DNA of 64,000 nucleotides from positions 18,981,001 through 19,045,000 of the forward strand of contig NC_135553.1 in the NCBI RefSeq assembly GCF_964340395.1. Reading direction: 5' to 3'. Both the position numbers and the translations under genes were made by a program. Shown here piece by piece: positions 45,441 to 62,727 of the stretch. This stretch comes from Glandiceps talaboti. Its lineage: Eukaryota; Hemichordata; Enteropneusta; Spengelidae. Position 1 is the first letter of the stretch. Each line of letters starts with the position of its first letter. Under the pieces are notes generated by a model. The model was given only the letters and a program-made list of their open reading frames with translations. It did no database searches and had not been told where the DNA came from.

Positions 45441-45972
45441 CAAATCAATATAAACATATTGAGTCGACTATAAAAGTGCATGACATTTGACAATTGTATC
45501 AATGTGATTATTTCCTTTCATATTTCAGATTCGCGTAAATGCTGTCAATCCAACGGTTGTTATGACAACAATGGCAAAAGAAATCTCGTCACATCCAGAA
45601 AGAAGTCAGCCATTCATATGTAGAACTCCACTCCAGAAATTAGCTGGTTAGTTTAACCTTTGACGTTGGAGTAAGTCTAGAATAGTGGAGAAATGAAATA
45701 TTTCAATATTTAAATTAACTCGAGGGTCAACATGCCATACGTTTTGCAATGTTCTAAGATACAAGTACGACCAAGGGATCCGGAGAAATGGATTTTACCG
45801 TGTAAAGTGACACTGCGACATCTAACAGTGATCTAATTTAGTCGTCGTCTTTGATCTTTCAGAAACTGAAGATGTGGTTAACTCGATAATCTACCTGTTG
45901 AGTGACAAGGCTGCCATGATCACTGGTAGCTGCCTGCCTATCGATGGAGGATTAGTGGCAGCTGGCGTGTGA
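39092..45972 (+). CDS. DCXR: DCXR-like reductase, copy E
   Basis: Using the nearest first exon (E1c), exons are 39092-39143, 40512-40609, 43224-43378, 43821-43863, 44318-44417, 45044-45108, 45529-45646 and 45863-45972; all GT-AG and open, 246 aa. Cofactor motifs and Asn107, Ser136, Tyr149, Lys153 are intact. Exon 3 has NNAG followed by VFGPQQ. Pocket residues are Phe143, Thr146 and Ser191 ([13 protein letters not shown]), so it belongs to the C/D/E class. It has three candidate first exons (35884, 37235, 39092). Intron 2 carries a 2-kb transposon. In the 3' flank the position of D's AATAAA reads AAGAAA (46252), so its poly(A) signal must be elsewhere. Confidence 0.93.
40282..40317. mobile_element. 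36-bp near-perfect palindrome with target-site duplication
   Basis: 'catagacaatagagagg' and its exact inverse are separated by TC. The block is flanked by GACCGAAC on both sides, whereas copy D has a single uninterrupted 'cttgaccgaacactgcagg' (around 30519). It behaves like a clean insertion with an 8-9-bp duplication. Confidence 0.75.
40450..40480. repeat. Small hairpin related to the preceding palindrome
   Basis: 'aacaaatagagg' and 'cctctattgtt' form an imperfect stem shortly before exon 2 of copy E. The stem resembles the arm of the palindrome at 40282. Confidence 0.5.
40676..42895. repeat. (GTAT)n microsatellite, interrupted by the transposon
   Basis: GTAT runs at 40676-40728 and 42776-42895. 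Their common repeat unit on both sides hides any target-site duplication. Confidence 0.9.
40729..42775. mobile_element. 2-kb DNA transposon inserted in a GTAT microsatellite
   Basis: The insert splits a GTAT array in intron 2 of copy E. The ends are inverted: left 'ccgtagactg' and 'gcaagggggcag'; the right end read backwards gives 'cagggccgtagcctg' and 'gccaagggggcag'. The first few left bases appear lost. No open transposase is present. A piece of the same family lies at about 3860-3995. The terminal type resembles hAT-like elements, but the superfamily is not certain. Confidence 0.7.
44630..44840. repeat. (TAATG)n, intron 5 of E
   Basis: Degenerate TAATG/GCAATG/TAAGG units, in the same intron as in C and D. 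Confidence 0.9.
45306..45440. repeat. (GATT)n / (GACT)n, intron 6 of E
   Basis: Tetranucleotide array matching the position of the one in D. It gives a spurious SINQ-repeat ORF on the minus strand. Confidence 0.95.
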
Positions 45973-46520
45973 TGGTTACGGGATAAGCTAACTGAGTGCA
46001 CACCTTTCTACTAATACTCTATATCAAAACGATGTTGTAACGTTGTTACCGATTAAAAGATATAATGTACACGGTAATTCCTTTAATTTTGAGGTGGGCG
46101 TGGTGGAGGGGAGTTTGAACTATTTTATTTCAGATCTCATTCTACAAAATCGATTTTTTGTTTTAATGTAGCTCATTATCCCTAAATGGAAATATTTGTT
46201 TCAAAATGGAAGAATTTTCACTACTATAGTCAATGCATGAAGTAAAGTGTCAAGAAAAGAACGATGTTTTGCTCACTACATATTGGCTTTGTATTCATAG
46301 CACTACATATTGATTTGTATTGATTGTGCTGTCTGAAACATTTTTCAATTTTCACCAGTTTAGTTAGAAGGAGGGGGAGGGGGGTCTGAGGCCTCACTGA
46401 CTAACTGTACAATTTTCATGTGGTAATTTGATTGTTGTTGGGATCAGCTCTTCCATTTGTAAGGTACAAATCTCTGACAGAATATTCCTTGTCTAAGGTC
46501 ATGTAGGATCATGTAGGGTC

Positions 46521-46610
<90 letters not shown>

Positions 46611-47460
46611 ATTTTGACAATGCCATTAAAAGAATTTCCTAATTTTAGAATTTAGCAGCGCCTACATTCCTTCGTTTCTTCAAAATGATATAGGGAATGA
46701 GAATTATAAAAAAGCCATTTCTACTTCCATTAATACTTTGTCAATAGAGTAACTCTTTGAAATTTAAGTTAAATTGTCTGAGCATGATATACACATATAA
46801 CGTTACAATCGTACTGTATTTTCTATGTTATTTTGTCACCATACTTTGTCGGCGTTGTTCACGATAGTCAATCCGGTATTGTAACTGTTATTATTGATTT
46901 CAAATAAAATGTATTGATTCATCTCTAAAAAATAAATACCGTTGTATTTCCGTTATATAAAGAAAACCCTCCTTTTTGAAAATAAATGATCATAAATGTG
47001 GAAAAAATAAATAAAGCAAAGGTATTTGAGATTCATATGATATTTCCGGAGTGCGTCTTATTGCACAGGAATGTTCCTTTAGTGTGGCAAGTTTCACCAC
47101 ATGTATACGCTGCAACTATAGCTCTTGTAGAACTTACATGTAATTGTAAAACGTTGTGTTGTATCTTCATTGCCTGGCGTCAAGTTCTGGCCGCTGTGGT
47201 GACACAATTGGCGAATGTTTTGTAATGAATCAAAATGTCACATGATGGAGCTGATTTTAAAAGTGTGCTTATCAAATCTATTTTACACCCTGATTAAATA
47301 AAAATCATACCAAGTACCGCAACATGTGCAAGTTAATATACTAGTACAGGATTCGCATCAGAAGGTAACCCTTAAAATGCCCGATATAAATTTAGAGGGG
47401 CCAACAGCTGATGTGATACCCCACCACTGGGGTACATCATTTCATCGGTTTTCCAAAAAT
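45973..47460. other. Intergenic E-F
   Basis: Decayed TIR-type element (46075-46400), an AT microsatellite (46524-46606), then sequence shared with the region before D, G and E1b. No gene recognised. Confidence 0.6.
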
Positions 47461-48744
47461 GCGGTCATGTTCTTTTCAAAAGAGCTGACATGGAGGTCAG
47501 AGGGTTTGACCCTGATGCGATGACGTCCGAACGAAACGTTTACCGCCACCACAAGGTTGTTATAACCATTGATTGTGTTGACGGGTGTCTGTTTCTGTTC
47601 ACCTATACTACATCATACCACTGTAAAGGTTGGTATTTGTGTTCTCGGACAAAGTAAGAACATGGAAATAAGATTCGACGGAAAGAAGGCTTTAGTAACA
47701 GGCGCCGGAAAGGGTAGGTGATATGTACTAAAATAGGGGATGGATAGAGTGTACAGTTTACGGGTTAAATCGCTGTTGGTATTAAGACCTATTAGAAGTA
47801 TTCACTATCAGAAGCCATGCTTCAACGCCCACAAACAACACCTAACATAAGTAAAACAAATATAATTTAAAACGCGAATATATGCATCGATCCTCAAACA
47901 AGAAAGAGACAAATAAGAATTGTGTGTTCATTTCAAACTTTTGTTCGACCGTTTTATCATTATAAATCGGAAATTTAATTTGAAGAACAGAACCACCAAC
48001 ACTACGTCAGCATAGATATAATTAATTATTTCAAGAACACTTTTGGATTTTAGCATAAGATTTTGCTATAAATATTCATGTCAGAGCGGTGTCTTGTCGA
48101 CGGGAGTGGGGTAGACAGAATAATCGTTTAATTTTAACGAGTATACCGGACCTTGAAACCATTATTGTATAATTACTTTCACCTTTGTAATTGAATTCTG
48201 TGTCAGAAACTTCAGGTCTTTCCTGCAAAATTCTGATATACCAACCCAATCATTGGACATTCGTATATTTGTATTCAGATATGACTGTGACACTATATAA
48301 TTGATTGATATTATTGACACCGTCAAGTGTTTACATTATATACTGGGTTGTCGGTTTGAATGTCGAGTTGTCGGTCGGTGACTAGGGGTCAAACTACTCC
48401 CCTCTGCTATGTTGATTACGTTTGCCCAGACTGTAAGATACGTTGTGTCGTTTAACCCTCATCGGCCTCCTCTCACAAGAGAGGGGTTGACAAATGTGTG
48501 AGGGCGCCCCATTCACGGCGTACCTTACAGACTAACATTCGCCGTGCTGTAAGAACTGTGCCATCCATTCAGCTCCGGCTTTGCCGAACACTGCAGGTTT
48601 TTCACTGATGAGAGGCGCCCTCACTGGATTTCTTGGGAGACAAACACTGATATCCAGCATTAATTAAATTACAGATTATACTTCCTTGTTATTTAGTCCC
48701 TGCCGGACGAAGTCCGGGACGGGGACTTATGGATTGGGTTCCTT

Positions 48745-49400
48745 CTGTCCGTGCGTCCGTGTGTCCGTCCGTCCGTCCGTCCGTCCGTCCACAGCCGTTT
48801 CTTTGAGATGCCTGGACCGATTTTTTTCAAACTTGGTACAGGGGCAACATACAATGGCATACATATGCACGTCAATTTGTTTCATGATACGATCCAATAT
48901 GGCCGCCTGACAGCCATTTTGTTTGCAAATTTTCCCTGTCTAAAGCCATAACTCAGACATGCTTGAACAGATCTCATTCAAAGTTGGTATTAGGACAGTG
49001 TTCTATGACATACATGTGCATATTCATTTGTTGTCATGATACGATCCAATATGGCCGCCTAGCAGCCATTTTGTTTGCGAAGTTTCCATGTCCAAAGCCA
49101 TAACTCAGACATGCTTGAACAGATCTCATTCAAAGTTGGTATTAGGACAGTGTTCTATGACATACATGTGCATATCCATTTTCATCGTGATACGATCCAA
49201 TATGCCTGCCTGGCAGCCATTTTGTTTGCGAATTTTCCATGTCCAAAGCCATAACTCAGACATGTTTGAACAGATCTCATTCAAAGTTGGTATTAGGACA
49301 GTGTTCTATGACATACATGTGCATATCCATTTTCTTCGTGATACGATCCCCCATACCCGACCCATCCTTTATTGTTATAGGCATGTTCCATGTCCAACAA
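48745..49400. repeat. (CCGT)n followed by a ~151-bp tandem repeat, intron 1 of F
   Basis: After a CCGT run (48749-48790), units beginning 'atgcttgaacagatctcatt' start at 48959, 49111 and 49262, each with 'gatacgatccaatatg' and 'cagccattttgtttgc'. The long overlapping ORFs here (for example 49088-49429) follow the repeat period and are not a gene. Confidence 0.85.
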
Positions 49401-49884
49401 GCAGACACAACATATCTAAGTCTGTTTGATTTATGTTCACAAGGGTTGTTGCGTGATCAGAGTAGTGATAATTCCTTAAAACCCAATCGTGATAGCGGGG
49501 ACTATGTCATTCTCAATGACTTGTTTAATATATAACCTAAGCTTTATGGTCAATTTCTGACAGGTCTCAAATCAGAATGTCAATATATTTATATTACATA
49601 AGAATACATGTATGTAAATACATTTATATATTTAACATATTTAAAGTAACAATGCCTGCACAGACAGTACGGAGATGACATAACAATTTCTTCTGACAGG
49701 TATAGGTCGTGAGTTGGTAAGACAACTTGTGAAATGTGGTGCTGAAACATTTGCTTTAAGTCGAACCCAGTCAGATTTAGACAGTCTAAAACAAGAGGTT
49801 AGTATTTGACATTTCATTATTTCATACAAACTTAAGTAAGAATTCGCATAGTCAATGTATGTATGTATGTATGTATGTAATTAA

Positions 49885-50025
49885 ATAAATGCATATGGAA
49901 CTTGTGAGTCAGTCCGAATAAATAGATGTAGAATCCGACGTTTTGAATAAAAATTCTTTATCAAGGTTCTAATCGACAAGCTTCAGACATATTAGGTAAA
50001 CACCTGAATATATCTGAATGTTAAT
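49885..50025. mobile_element. Solo end of a Penelope-type element, intron 2 of F
   Basis: Matches 57060-57200 (for example 'aacttgtgagtcagtccgaa' and 'aataaaaattctttatc'), which lies next to a Penelope-like coding remnant in copy G. GTAT runs flank it on both sides. Confidence 0.6.
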
Positions 50026-50042
50026 ATGTATGTATGTATATG

Positions 50043-50074
<32 letters not shown>

Positions 50075-50239
50075 TGTATGTATGTATGTGAAAAACTATG
50101 CAATTGCATATAAAGTTACCACTACTAGCTATGTGTATATATCGACAATAAACAAACTAGATCAAAATGATGCTTTGAATCAATGAGGTTGGGTTTTTTT
50201 ATCGACTGGAAATACAAACAACAGAACAAGTCAGCCAGT

Positions 50240-50320
50240 CATAGCTAGCCACCCAAGTCAGCTGGTCATAACCAGCCAGCCAGCCAGACAGCCAGACAGC
50301 CAGCCAGACAGCCAGACATG
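50240..50320. repeat. CAGC/CAGA-rich simple repeat, intron 2 of F
   Basis: 'cagccagacagccagacagc'-type repeat, homologous in position to the CAGA array of copy G. Confidence 0.85.
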
Positions 50321-51839
50321 CATGGCAATTAATTGCACTCCATTCAACGTGTCTGTCTCTACTGACTATCAATCCATCCAGGTACCAGAAATTCACACAG
50401 TAACAGTTGATTTATCTGACTGGGATGCAACACAGGTACCAGTTGAATCTATTGGACCCATTGATCTACTCGTTAACAATGCTGGCGTTGCTGTTCAACA
50501 ACCATTTCTTGACATTACCAAGGATGAATTTGAGACGTAAGAACGCTTTCAAAACGTGGTCCTTTGTACAATGGTAAAATTGTTTACAGGGATTTGTTAT
50601 TTGAAAAGTACAATGTCTTGAGATATAAGCGCCAATTTGTCATAAACCTATCTTACACTTGATTGAATAAATTACAGAACAACGTAGGTGAATGTACATA
50701 GCTGGAGGTTTATACCAAATGTAGAATATAATTTATGATTTTTCACTTTTATCGTAGTTTGATGAAAATCGTTCTCTTTGTTCATATATATCTGTTGACT
50801 TATTAAATACATTTGTAATGATTTTCATTTACAGGACATTTAATATTAACTTGAGATCGTACATCCAGGTAGGACAGGTAAGCTGATGTATGTAATTCTA
50901 CTCACTCAGTTCAATTTGAAACAAAATTGCCCTCAATCTTCAATCTCATCATTCTAACTGGTATACAATTCACATTTTACACCTAGATAGTTGCTCGTTC
51001 TATGGTTGCTAGGGGACGTGGAGGCGCTATATTAAATGTATCCAGCAGAGGTTCAAAAGTTGGTGTAACAAATCTTCTGACCTATGTTAAATAACTAACA
51101 TATCGTAAATCAATCAATGATTAAAAAGTGCTATCATATCCCATCATGTATAATGAGGCACAGAAGTGCGATTCTATTGTGTATTTCTGTCAACAAAAGT
51201 ATATAATACAAACAATCATATATATATATACACAGTATATTGACTGTTGTTCTCTCTCAATACTGACCCGATGATGCTCTGTATAACAGGCCGAAAACTA
51301 GTCAGAACTTTTGGAAGCCCGAGTTCAAATATCGATTTGCATTTGTGTTCTTATATATTATCATTTGCTGTATATTACTAACTTTTCGCGCGAAATACAA
51401 TAACCATGATTTGTTATATGTGTCTAAAACAGTTGCCTCTAAAGCCGGTATCGACTCCATCACAAGGACTATGGCATTGGAGCTAGGGCCACACAAAGTA
51501 GGTACACAGAATTCAAACGACTTTCTCGCAAGCCAGAGCACATGGTTATATTTCTGCTAAAGCAACGAAATATGAATTACCTCTTGGCAGGTACGTTGCG
51601 GACGATGCCGTAAAGATGTGTGTGGTTTACGACGTTGCCAAACGATTGGAAAAGTATTATGATGAAGAAAGAAATTATACCAATAATTTCATATTACAAT
51701 GATGAGACACATACCTAAATATTCAGCTGCAAACCAACTGTGTTTGGAAAATTAAAATTATATGTTAATAATACAACTAGCAATGTATACGACCTTGAAC
51801 GACTGCATGTGTCCAACTCTAACTAGGGCGACTACGATT

Positions 51840-51904
51840 TAATATAATGTAATGTAATGTAATGTAATGTAATGTAATGTAATGTAATGTAATGTAATGT
51901 AATG
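51840..51904. repeat. (TAATG)n just before exon 7 of F
   Basis: Perfect pentamer run ending 13 bp before the exon 7 start; copy G has the same at 60494-60547. Confidence 0.95.
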
Positions 51905-51917
51905 TCCACATCTATAG

Positions 51918-52064
<147 letters not shown>

Positions 52065-52453
52065 TAAGCCTTCCAAAATTCTAAGCGCAAGGCATTTGTG
52101 CAATTGGACTATTGACAGTACGTAATTCAGTCGAGGGGTGAATTGAATGAATTGTTAAAAATCTTTTATTAAATATTGAATCTATAAATTAATTCAGTGA
52201 GACAAAGTATTTGCATGGGATAAGGATTTTTAGAAAATTTCGACAGGATCAGACGTTTTGTAATTTAAAAATACAATTAGGAAAAAATACTTTATCCTGA
52301 CACCTTGCAAAGGATGAAAGTGACATTTCAAACAACTTAAGAAAGTGATGTTTATACTTGTTTTTCAGAGGTTGAAGATTAAGTGATAAAGCTGCTATGA
52401 TCACTGGGACCTGTTTGATCATCGAAGGAGGATCACTGTCAGCAGGTGTATAA

Positions 52454-54002
52454 AAAGGCGCTTCCACAAATCGCTGGTTAACAAAAGACGTTTTTGACTA
52501 TAAGCTTATATGACTGTGATAAGAGTTCATTCATTTACAAATTTCTCAAATAACATCAGATTCTTGTACGATAAAACAGTGTATTTTCAGGCTGGAGGTT
52601 ATTAAAATGCGTGTAAACATTTTAGGAAATTAGTGTTATTAGCAACCAGGAAGTGCGATAGCATAACAGAACTGTAAGATACATTATCGAGAAAATAAAA
52701 GATACGGGGAGAGAAAATGATCGACTATGACTCAGTTTAATGCTATCCTCATACGAACATGCTTTGAAAGGGGACAAGATATTCTTTGACAATTTGAGAC
52801 AAACTTTGAAAACAGCAGTGTTTTATCAGGTATTGATGTAGTAGTCAACGTATTCGAAATACGTATATTGATAGCTAATAGTTAATAAGCTACAAATGAA
52901 TAGACAATAGGGCAGAAATACCCTACAATAAATGGCCAAATCCACTTTTACTAAATGGCAGCCATATTCGTAGTAAAAAAGTAAATATATTACTGCATAA
53001 CTTAAAAACTTTAATACATAGCCTCGGAGACTCCATTCAAGTGTCTAACCCCATATAATCACATTGAAGCTTTCTTGTGAGACAGTGATCTTTTTCATCT
53101 TTACCTTGACCTTCAGGGTAGATCAGCAAAATTAAGCCATTTCTTGCATATTGCAGACACTCTGTAGGAATTATTTGTGGCCGATTTCTTTCACATCATG
53201 TTTACAGAAGAAGATAAACATATGCATGTATTATTTTTGGTGCTCACTTCACGTTAAATACCGAATGGTGGCCATATTTCTCTTGAACAATCCTGATTTA
53301 ATACATAACTCAAACACTTTATTAAATAGAGACGTTATTCAAGTGTCTACCCCATATATCAGGTTTAAAACATTCTTTTGAGGCTTTAACCTTGACCTTT
53401 ATGGTCAATTATCAAAATCCTGCCAATTGGCAATCCAAGCATTATCACAGACACTGTATAGTATTTATTTGACTTGTTGCCACCAATTTCATTTCAATCA
53501 TGTCTCCTTTTACTCACATAGACGTAAGTATTTGAGGGAATGTGTCTTGTCTTTCACGCAGATATGACTGACATGGGAAAAAGATATACCACATTACACT
53601 GTGATCCTTCATTTTGACAAATGCGAATGCTTTGTGTCATTAAAAGAATGTCATAATTTTAGAACTTAACAGCACCTACATTTCGTTAGAATGATATAGG
53701 AAATGATGATTATAAAAAAGACACTTGTAGTGTCATTAATACTTTGCAAAAATAACTTTAATGGTCTCATCATGATACACACACGTAGCGTTACAATCGT
53801 ACTGTATTTTCTAATGTTATTTTGTCATCATAGTTTGTCGGCTTTGTTCACGTTAGTCAAACCTGTATTGTAACTCCTTTATTGATTTCAAATCAAATGT
53901 ATTGATTCATCTCTACAAAATAGTTACCGTAACTTTCCGCTATAAAAAGTAAACCATCCTTTTTGAAAATACATTATCGTAAATATGGGGGAGGGGACAC
54001 AA
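52454..54002. other. Intergenic F-G, first part
   Basis: AATAAA at 52694. From about 52920 to 53560 the 3'-flank repeat family shared with C, D and G. No gene recognised. Confidence 0.55.
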
Positions 54003-54005
54003 TAA

Positions 54006-54864
54006 GGGAGCCTTCAGTATTTACAAGGGGGGGCGGAGGAATCGGGGGTCATATTTTGCATTACAATGTTTCGGGGAGGGTCTCATTTTACAATCCGTAG
54101 TTTTGTGACCAAATTGAAGATTCAATTATTGTAAATTGGTTTGTGTGTTTTGAGATGTAAAAGTGAGATTAGCACTCAACATTTATTTTTACAAGTACTT
54201 TACATGCCAAAATACAAAAATAAAAATATATGTATTGTAAGAAAATTGTTTTATAAAAACATTTTGTTGAGTGTACCATCTCACCTTATCACTCACACTG
54301 TCCGTGGATGTTGTTGTTAAAATATGATGGTGATGATGATGGTGATGGTGATATCGATGATGATGATGATGATGATGATGATCTAGTTTTGAATGTCAGA
54401 ACACGTACAGTGATACATGTACTGACTCAAGTAGTACCAGTGAGTCTGGTTAGAGTGACACTGATAATGGCAATATTGAAGGTGAAGGTGATGATGATGT
54501 TAATAATATCATGGAACTTTTTCAAGTGACCAGATCAGGCAGAGTATGCACACCATGGAAAGCACGGTTTAGATACTAACTAGATTGTGTATGATTATAC
54601 GAGAAATGTAACTAGCCAGTTTTTTTACTGTTTGTCACTTTATATGTACAAATAATGCTTTCTAATACAGAGTCAAAATTATTTAATTTGCATTTAATTT
54701 GTATACATAAATATGATGAGAATATTGATTAACGTTCAGTATATGCAATTGTCATGGGGAGGGTTATGTTTTACAAAATGGGGCAAAGGGGAAAGTCATT
54801 TTTTATTTAACAGACCATGTGTGATTTCCTCCGGCCCTCCCCCTTGTAAATACTGAAGGCTAAC
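54006..54864 (+). mobile_element. Harbinger-like TIR element with decayed coding remnant
   Basis: 859 bp with inverted ends ('gggagccttcagtatttaca' and the inverse of 'gtaaatactgaaggctaac') and TAA on each side (54003-54005, 54865-54867). Inside are a GAT run (54329-54382) and an interrupted acidic reading frame ending with the motif TRSGRVCTPWKARFRY before a stop at about 54578. A stop inside the frame near 54451 shows decay. Fragments of this family lie at 36294 and 38536-38555. Confidence 0.75.
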
Positions 54865-55349
54865 TAAAGCAACTTTTTAAGGCAGTTGAAATTTATCTGA
54901 TATTTCCAAAATGAGTCTTATTGCACAGGAATGTTCGGTTCTACTAGTGTGGCAAGTTTCACTACATGTATAGGCCGAATATGTTGCAAATACCTCTTGT
55001 ACAACTTACATGTAATTGTCAAACGTTGTGTATCTCTTGCCTGACGTCATATTCTGGCCTCTGCGGTAGAGCTTAATGTAAATGAAACAATGGGCAAATG
55101 TTTTTCAGTCAAGTAAAGTATCACGTGATGCAACTGATTTTACACGCGTGCTTATCAAATCTATTGTTCATGTTTGTCAGTATTTGTTTATTTGTGCTTG
55201 TTTGTGTGTCTTCGTAAACAACATTAAACTATGCCTGAGCCCCCTGTGCCGCAACAAGTGTAAGTTAATATAGGACATATGAGTGACATCGATGGTAACC
55301 CTCAAAATACTCAATATACATACAGAGGGGCCACCAGTTGATGCTATTC

Positions 55350-55392
55350 CGCACCACCACCACCACCACCACCACCACCACCACCACCACCA
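55350..55392. repeat. (CAC)n microsatellite upstream of G
   Basis: CAC trinucleotide run about 220 bp before the ATG of copy G; absent from the other promoter copies. Confidence 0.95.
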
Positions 55393-55466
55393 TCATTACA
55401 TCGGTTTTCCAAAAATATGGTCATGTTATTTCAAAAGAGATGACATGGATGTCAGATGATTTGCGA

Positions 55467-55474
55467 TGACGTCA
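55467..55474 (+). promoter_or_regulatory. CRE-like palindrome upstream of copy G
   Basis: Perfect TGACGTCA 143 bp before the ATG, inside the promoter block conserved in D-H. The sibling copies have one-base to three-base variants here. The site could bind CREB/ATF-type bZIP factors; that is inference. Confidence 0.5.
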
Positions 55475-55609
55475 GAACAAAACGCCCCCACAAGGTTGGT
55501 CATAGTCAGTGATTGCGTTGACGGCTGTCTCTTTATGCTGAAGTTCACCTATACTACACATCATACCAAATTGTTGGCATTTGCGTTCTCGGACAAAGTA
55601 TTAAAGAAC

Positions 55610-61097
<5,488 letters not shown>

Positions 61098-62519
61098 AAA
61101 AGGCGATCGCTGGTTAACAAAAGACGTTTTTGACGAGTCCATTCATTTGCACATTTCTCAAATAACATCAGCTTCTTTTACAACAAAACAGTGTATTTTC
61201 TGGCTGGAGGTTACAACAATGGTTGTAACCACGTTAGTAAATTAGCATTATGGCATACCAGGAAGTGCGATAGCATAACAGATCTTTAAGATGACATAGA
61301 TAAAATAAAAGATACAGGGAGAGAAACCGATCGACTATGACTCAGTGTTATACACTATCCTCATACCAACATGCTTTCAAACGGGACAAGATATACTTTG
61401 ACAAAACATACTTTGAGAACTGGAGTGACTTATCAGGTATTTGATATAGTAGTCAATATAGTCGAAATAAGTATTTTACTTTTATTATAGTTAATAATTA
61501 ATAACCGACAAATGAATTAGAAAACTGAGCAGAAATACCCTACAATGGCCAAATCCACTTTTACTGAATGGCAGCCATATTGTAGTAAAAAAGTCATGTA
61601 TTACTGCATAACTTAAAACTTTAATACATAGCCTCAGAGACTCCATTCAAGTGTCTAACCCCATATAATCACATGAAACCTTTCTTGTGAGACAATGATC
61701 TTTGATCTTTACCTTTGACCTTCAGGGTAGACCAGCAAAATTAAGCCATTTCTTGCATATTTCTTGCCTGTAGCAATTATTTATGGCCAATTTCTTTCAC
61801 ATCATGTATGTTTAAAGTTAATACAGGACAAGATAAATATATGCATGCATTTGATTTGGTGTCCATATCACATAAATACCAAGCAAAGTACCGCAACCAC
61901 AAGGGGGTCAGACTCAGTGAGTTTTGATTACGAAAACTAACAAACAAACACATAAACAAACACAGACAAACATACAAACAAACAAATACTGACAAACATC
62001 AACAATACAGTAATCAGTATCGACAATAATAAATATACCCCGTGTTATTGTGACTGTTTTGCATATCTATTGTTGTTGACACTGATTACTCTATTGATCA
62101 TGTATGTCAGTATTTATTTATTTATTTGTTTGTTTGTTTGTTTGTTTGTTTGTTTGTTTGTTTGTTTGTTTGTTTGTTTGTTTGTTTTCGTAAACAACAC
62201 TGAGTTTGAGCACCCTGTGTGAGGTATGTGCAATTGTGACTATGTTGCAAATCTATTGTTGTTGATACTGATTACTCTATTGTTTATGTTTGTCAGTATT
62301 TGTTTGTCTGTGTTTGTTTGTGTGCTTTTTTGCGTTTGTTTGTCTTCGTAAACAACAATAACTTATCCTGAGCCCCCTGTACCGCAACAAGTGTAATATA
62401 GGACATATGATTGACATCAAAGGTAACCCTTAAAATGTCCAATATATATTCAGAGAGGTCACCAGCTGATGTAATCTCTCACCACCGGCGTATATCATTA
62501 CATCGGTCTTCCAAAAATG
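61098..62519. other. Intergenic G-H
   Basis: The 3'-flank repeat family (61550-61880), then an inverted repeat with a TTTG array (separate entry) and a partial direct copy of its right arm (62225-62395). A related stretch precedes G at about 55155-55265. No gene recognised. Confidence 0.6.
61905..62215. repeat. ~310-bp foldback (inverted repeat) with TTTG array
   Basis: The left arm ('tactgacaaacatcaacaat', 'gtaatcagtatcgacaataa') and right arm ('ttgttgttgacactgattac', 'atgtatgtcagtatttattt') are reverse complements around a centre near 62035, and the outer ends 'ctcagtgagttttgattacg' and 'cgtaaacaacactgag' also pair. The TTTG run at 62110-62187 opposes a short CAAA-rich run. Confidence 0.7.
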
Positions 62520-62727
62520 CGGTGTCATGTTATTTTCAAAAGAGCTGACATGGAGGTCAGATGGTTTTTCGATGACCCTGATGCGATGACGTCCGAACGA
62601 AACGTTTGCCGGCACCACAAGGTTGTTATAACCATTGATTGTGTTGATGGGTGTCTGTTTCTGTTCACCTATACTACATCATACCACTGTAAAGGTTGGT
62701 ATTTGTGATCTCGGACAAAGTAAGAAC

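Noticed and set aside
49088-49535. Two ORFs of about 100 codons as a possible gene
   Set aside because: Both follow the 151-bp repeat period and share the same text; they lie in intron 1 of pseudogene F.
51302-51541. Minus-strand ORF over exon 6 of F (and 60062-60337 over G)
   Set aside because: Antisense of the conserved exon 6; no independent evidence.
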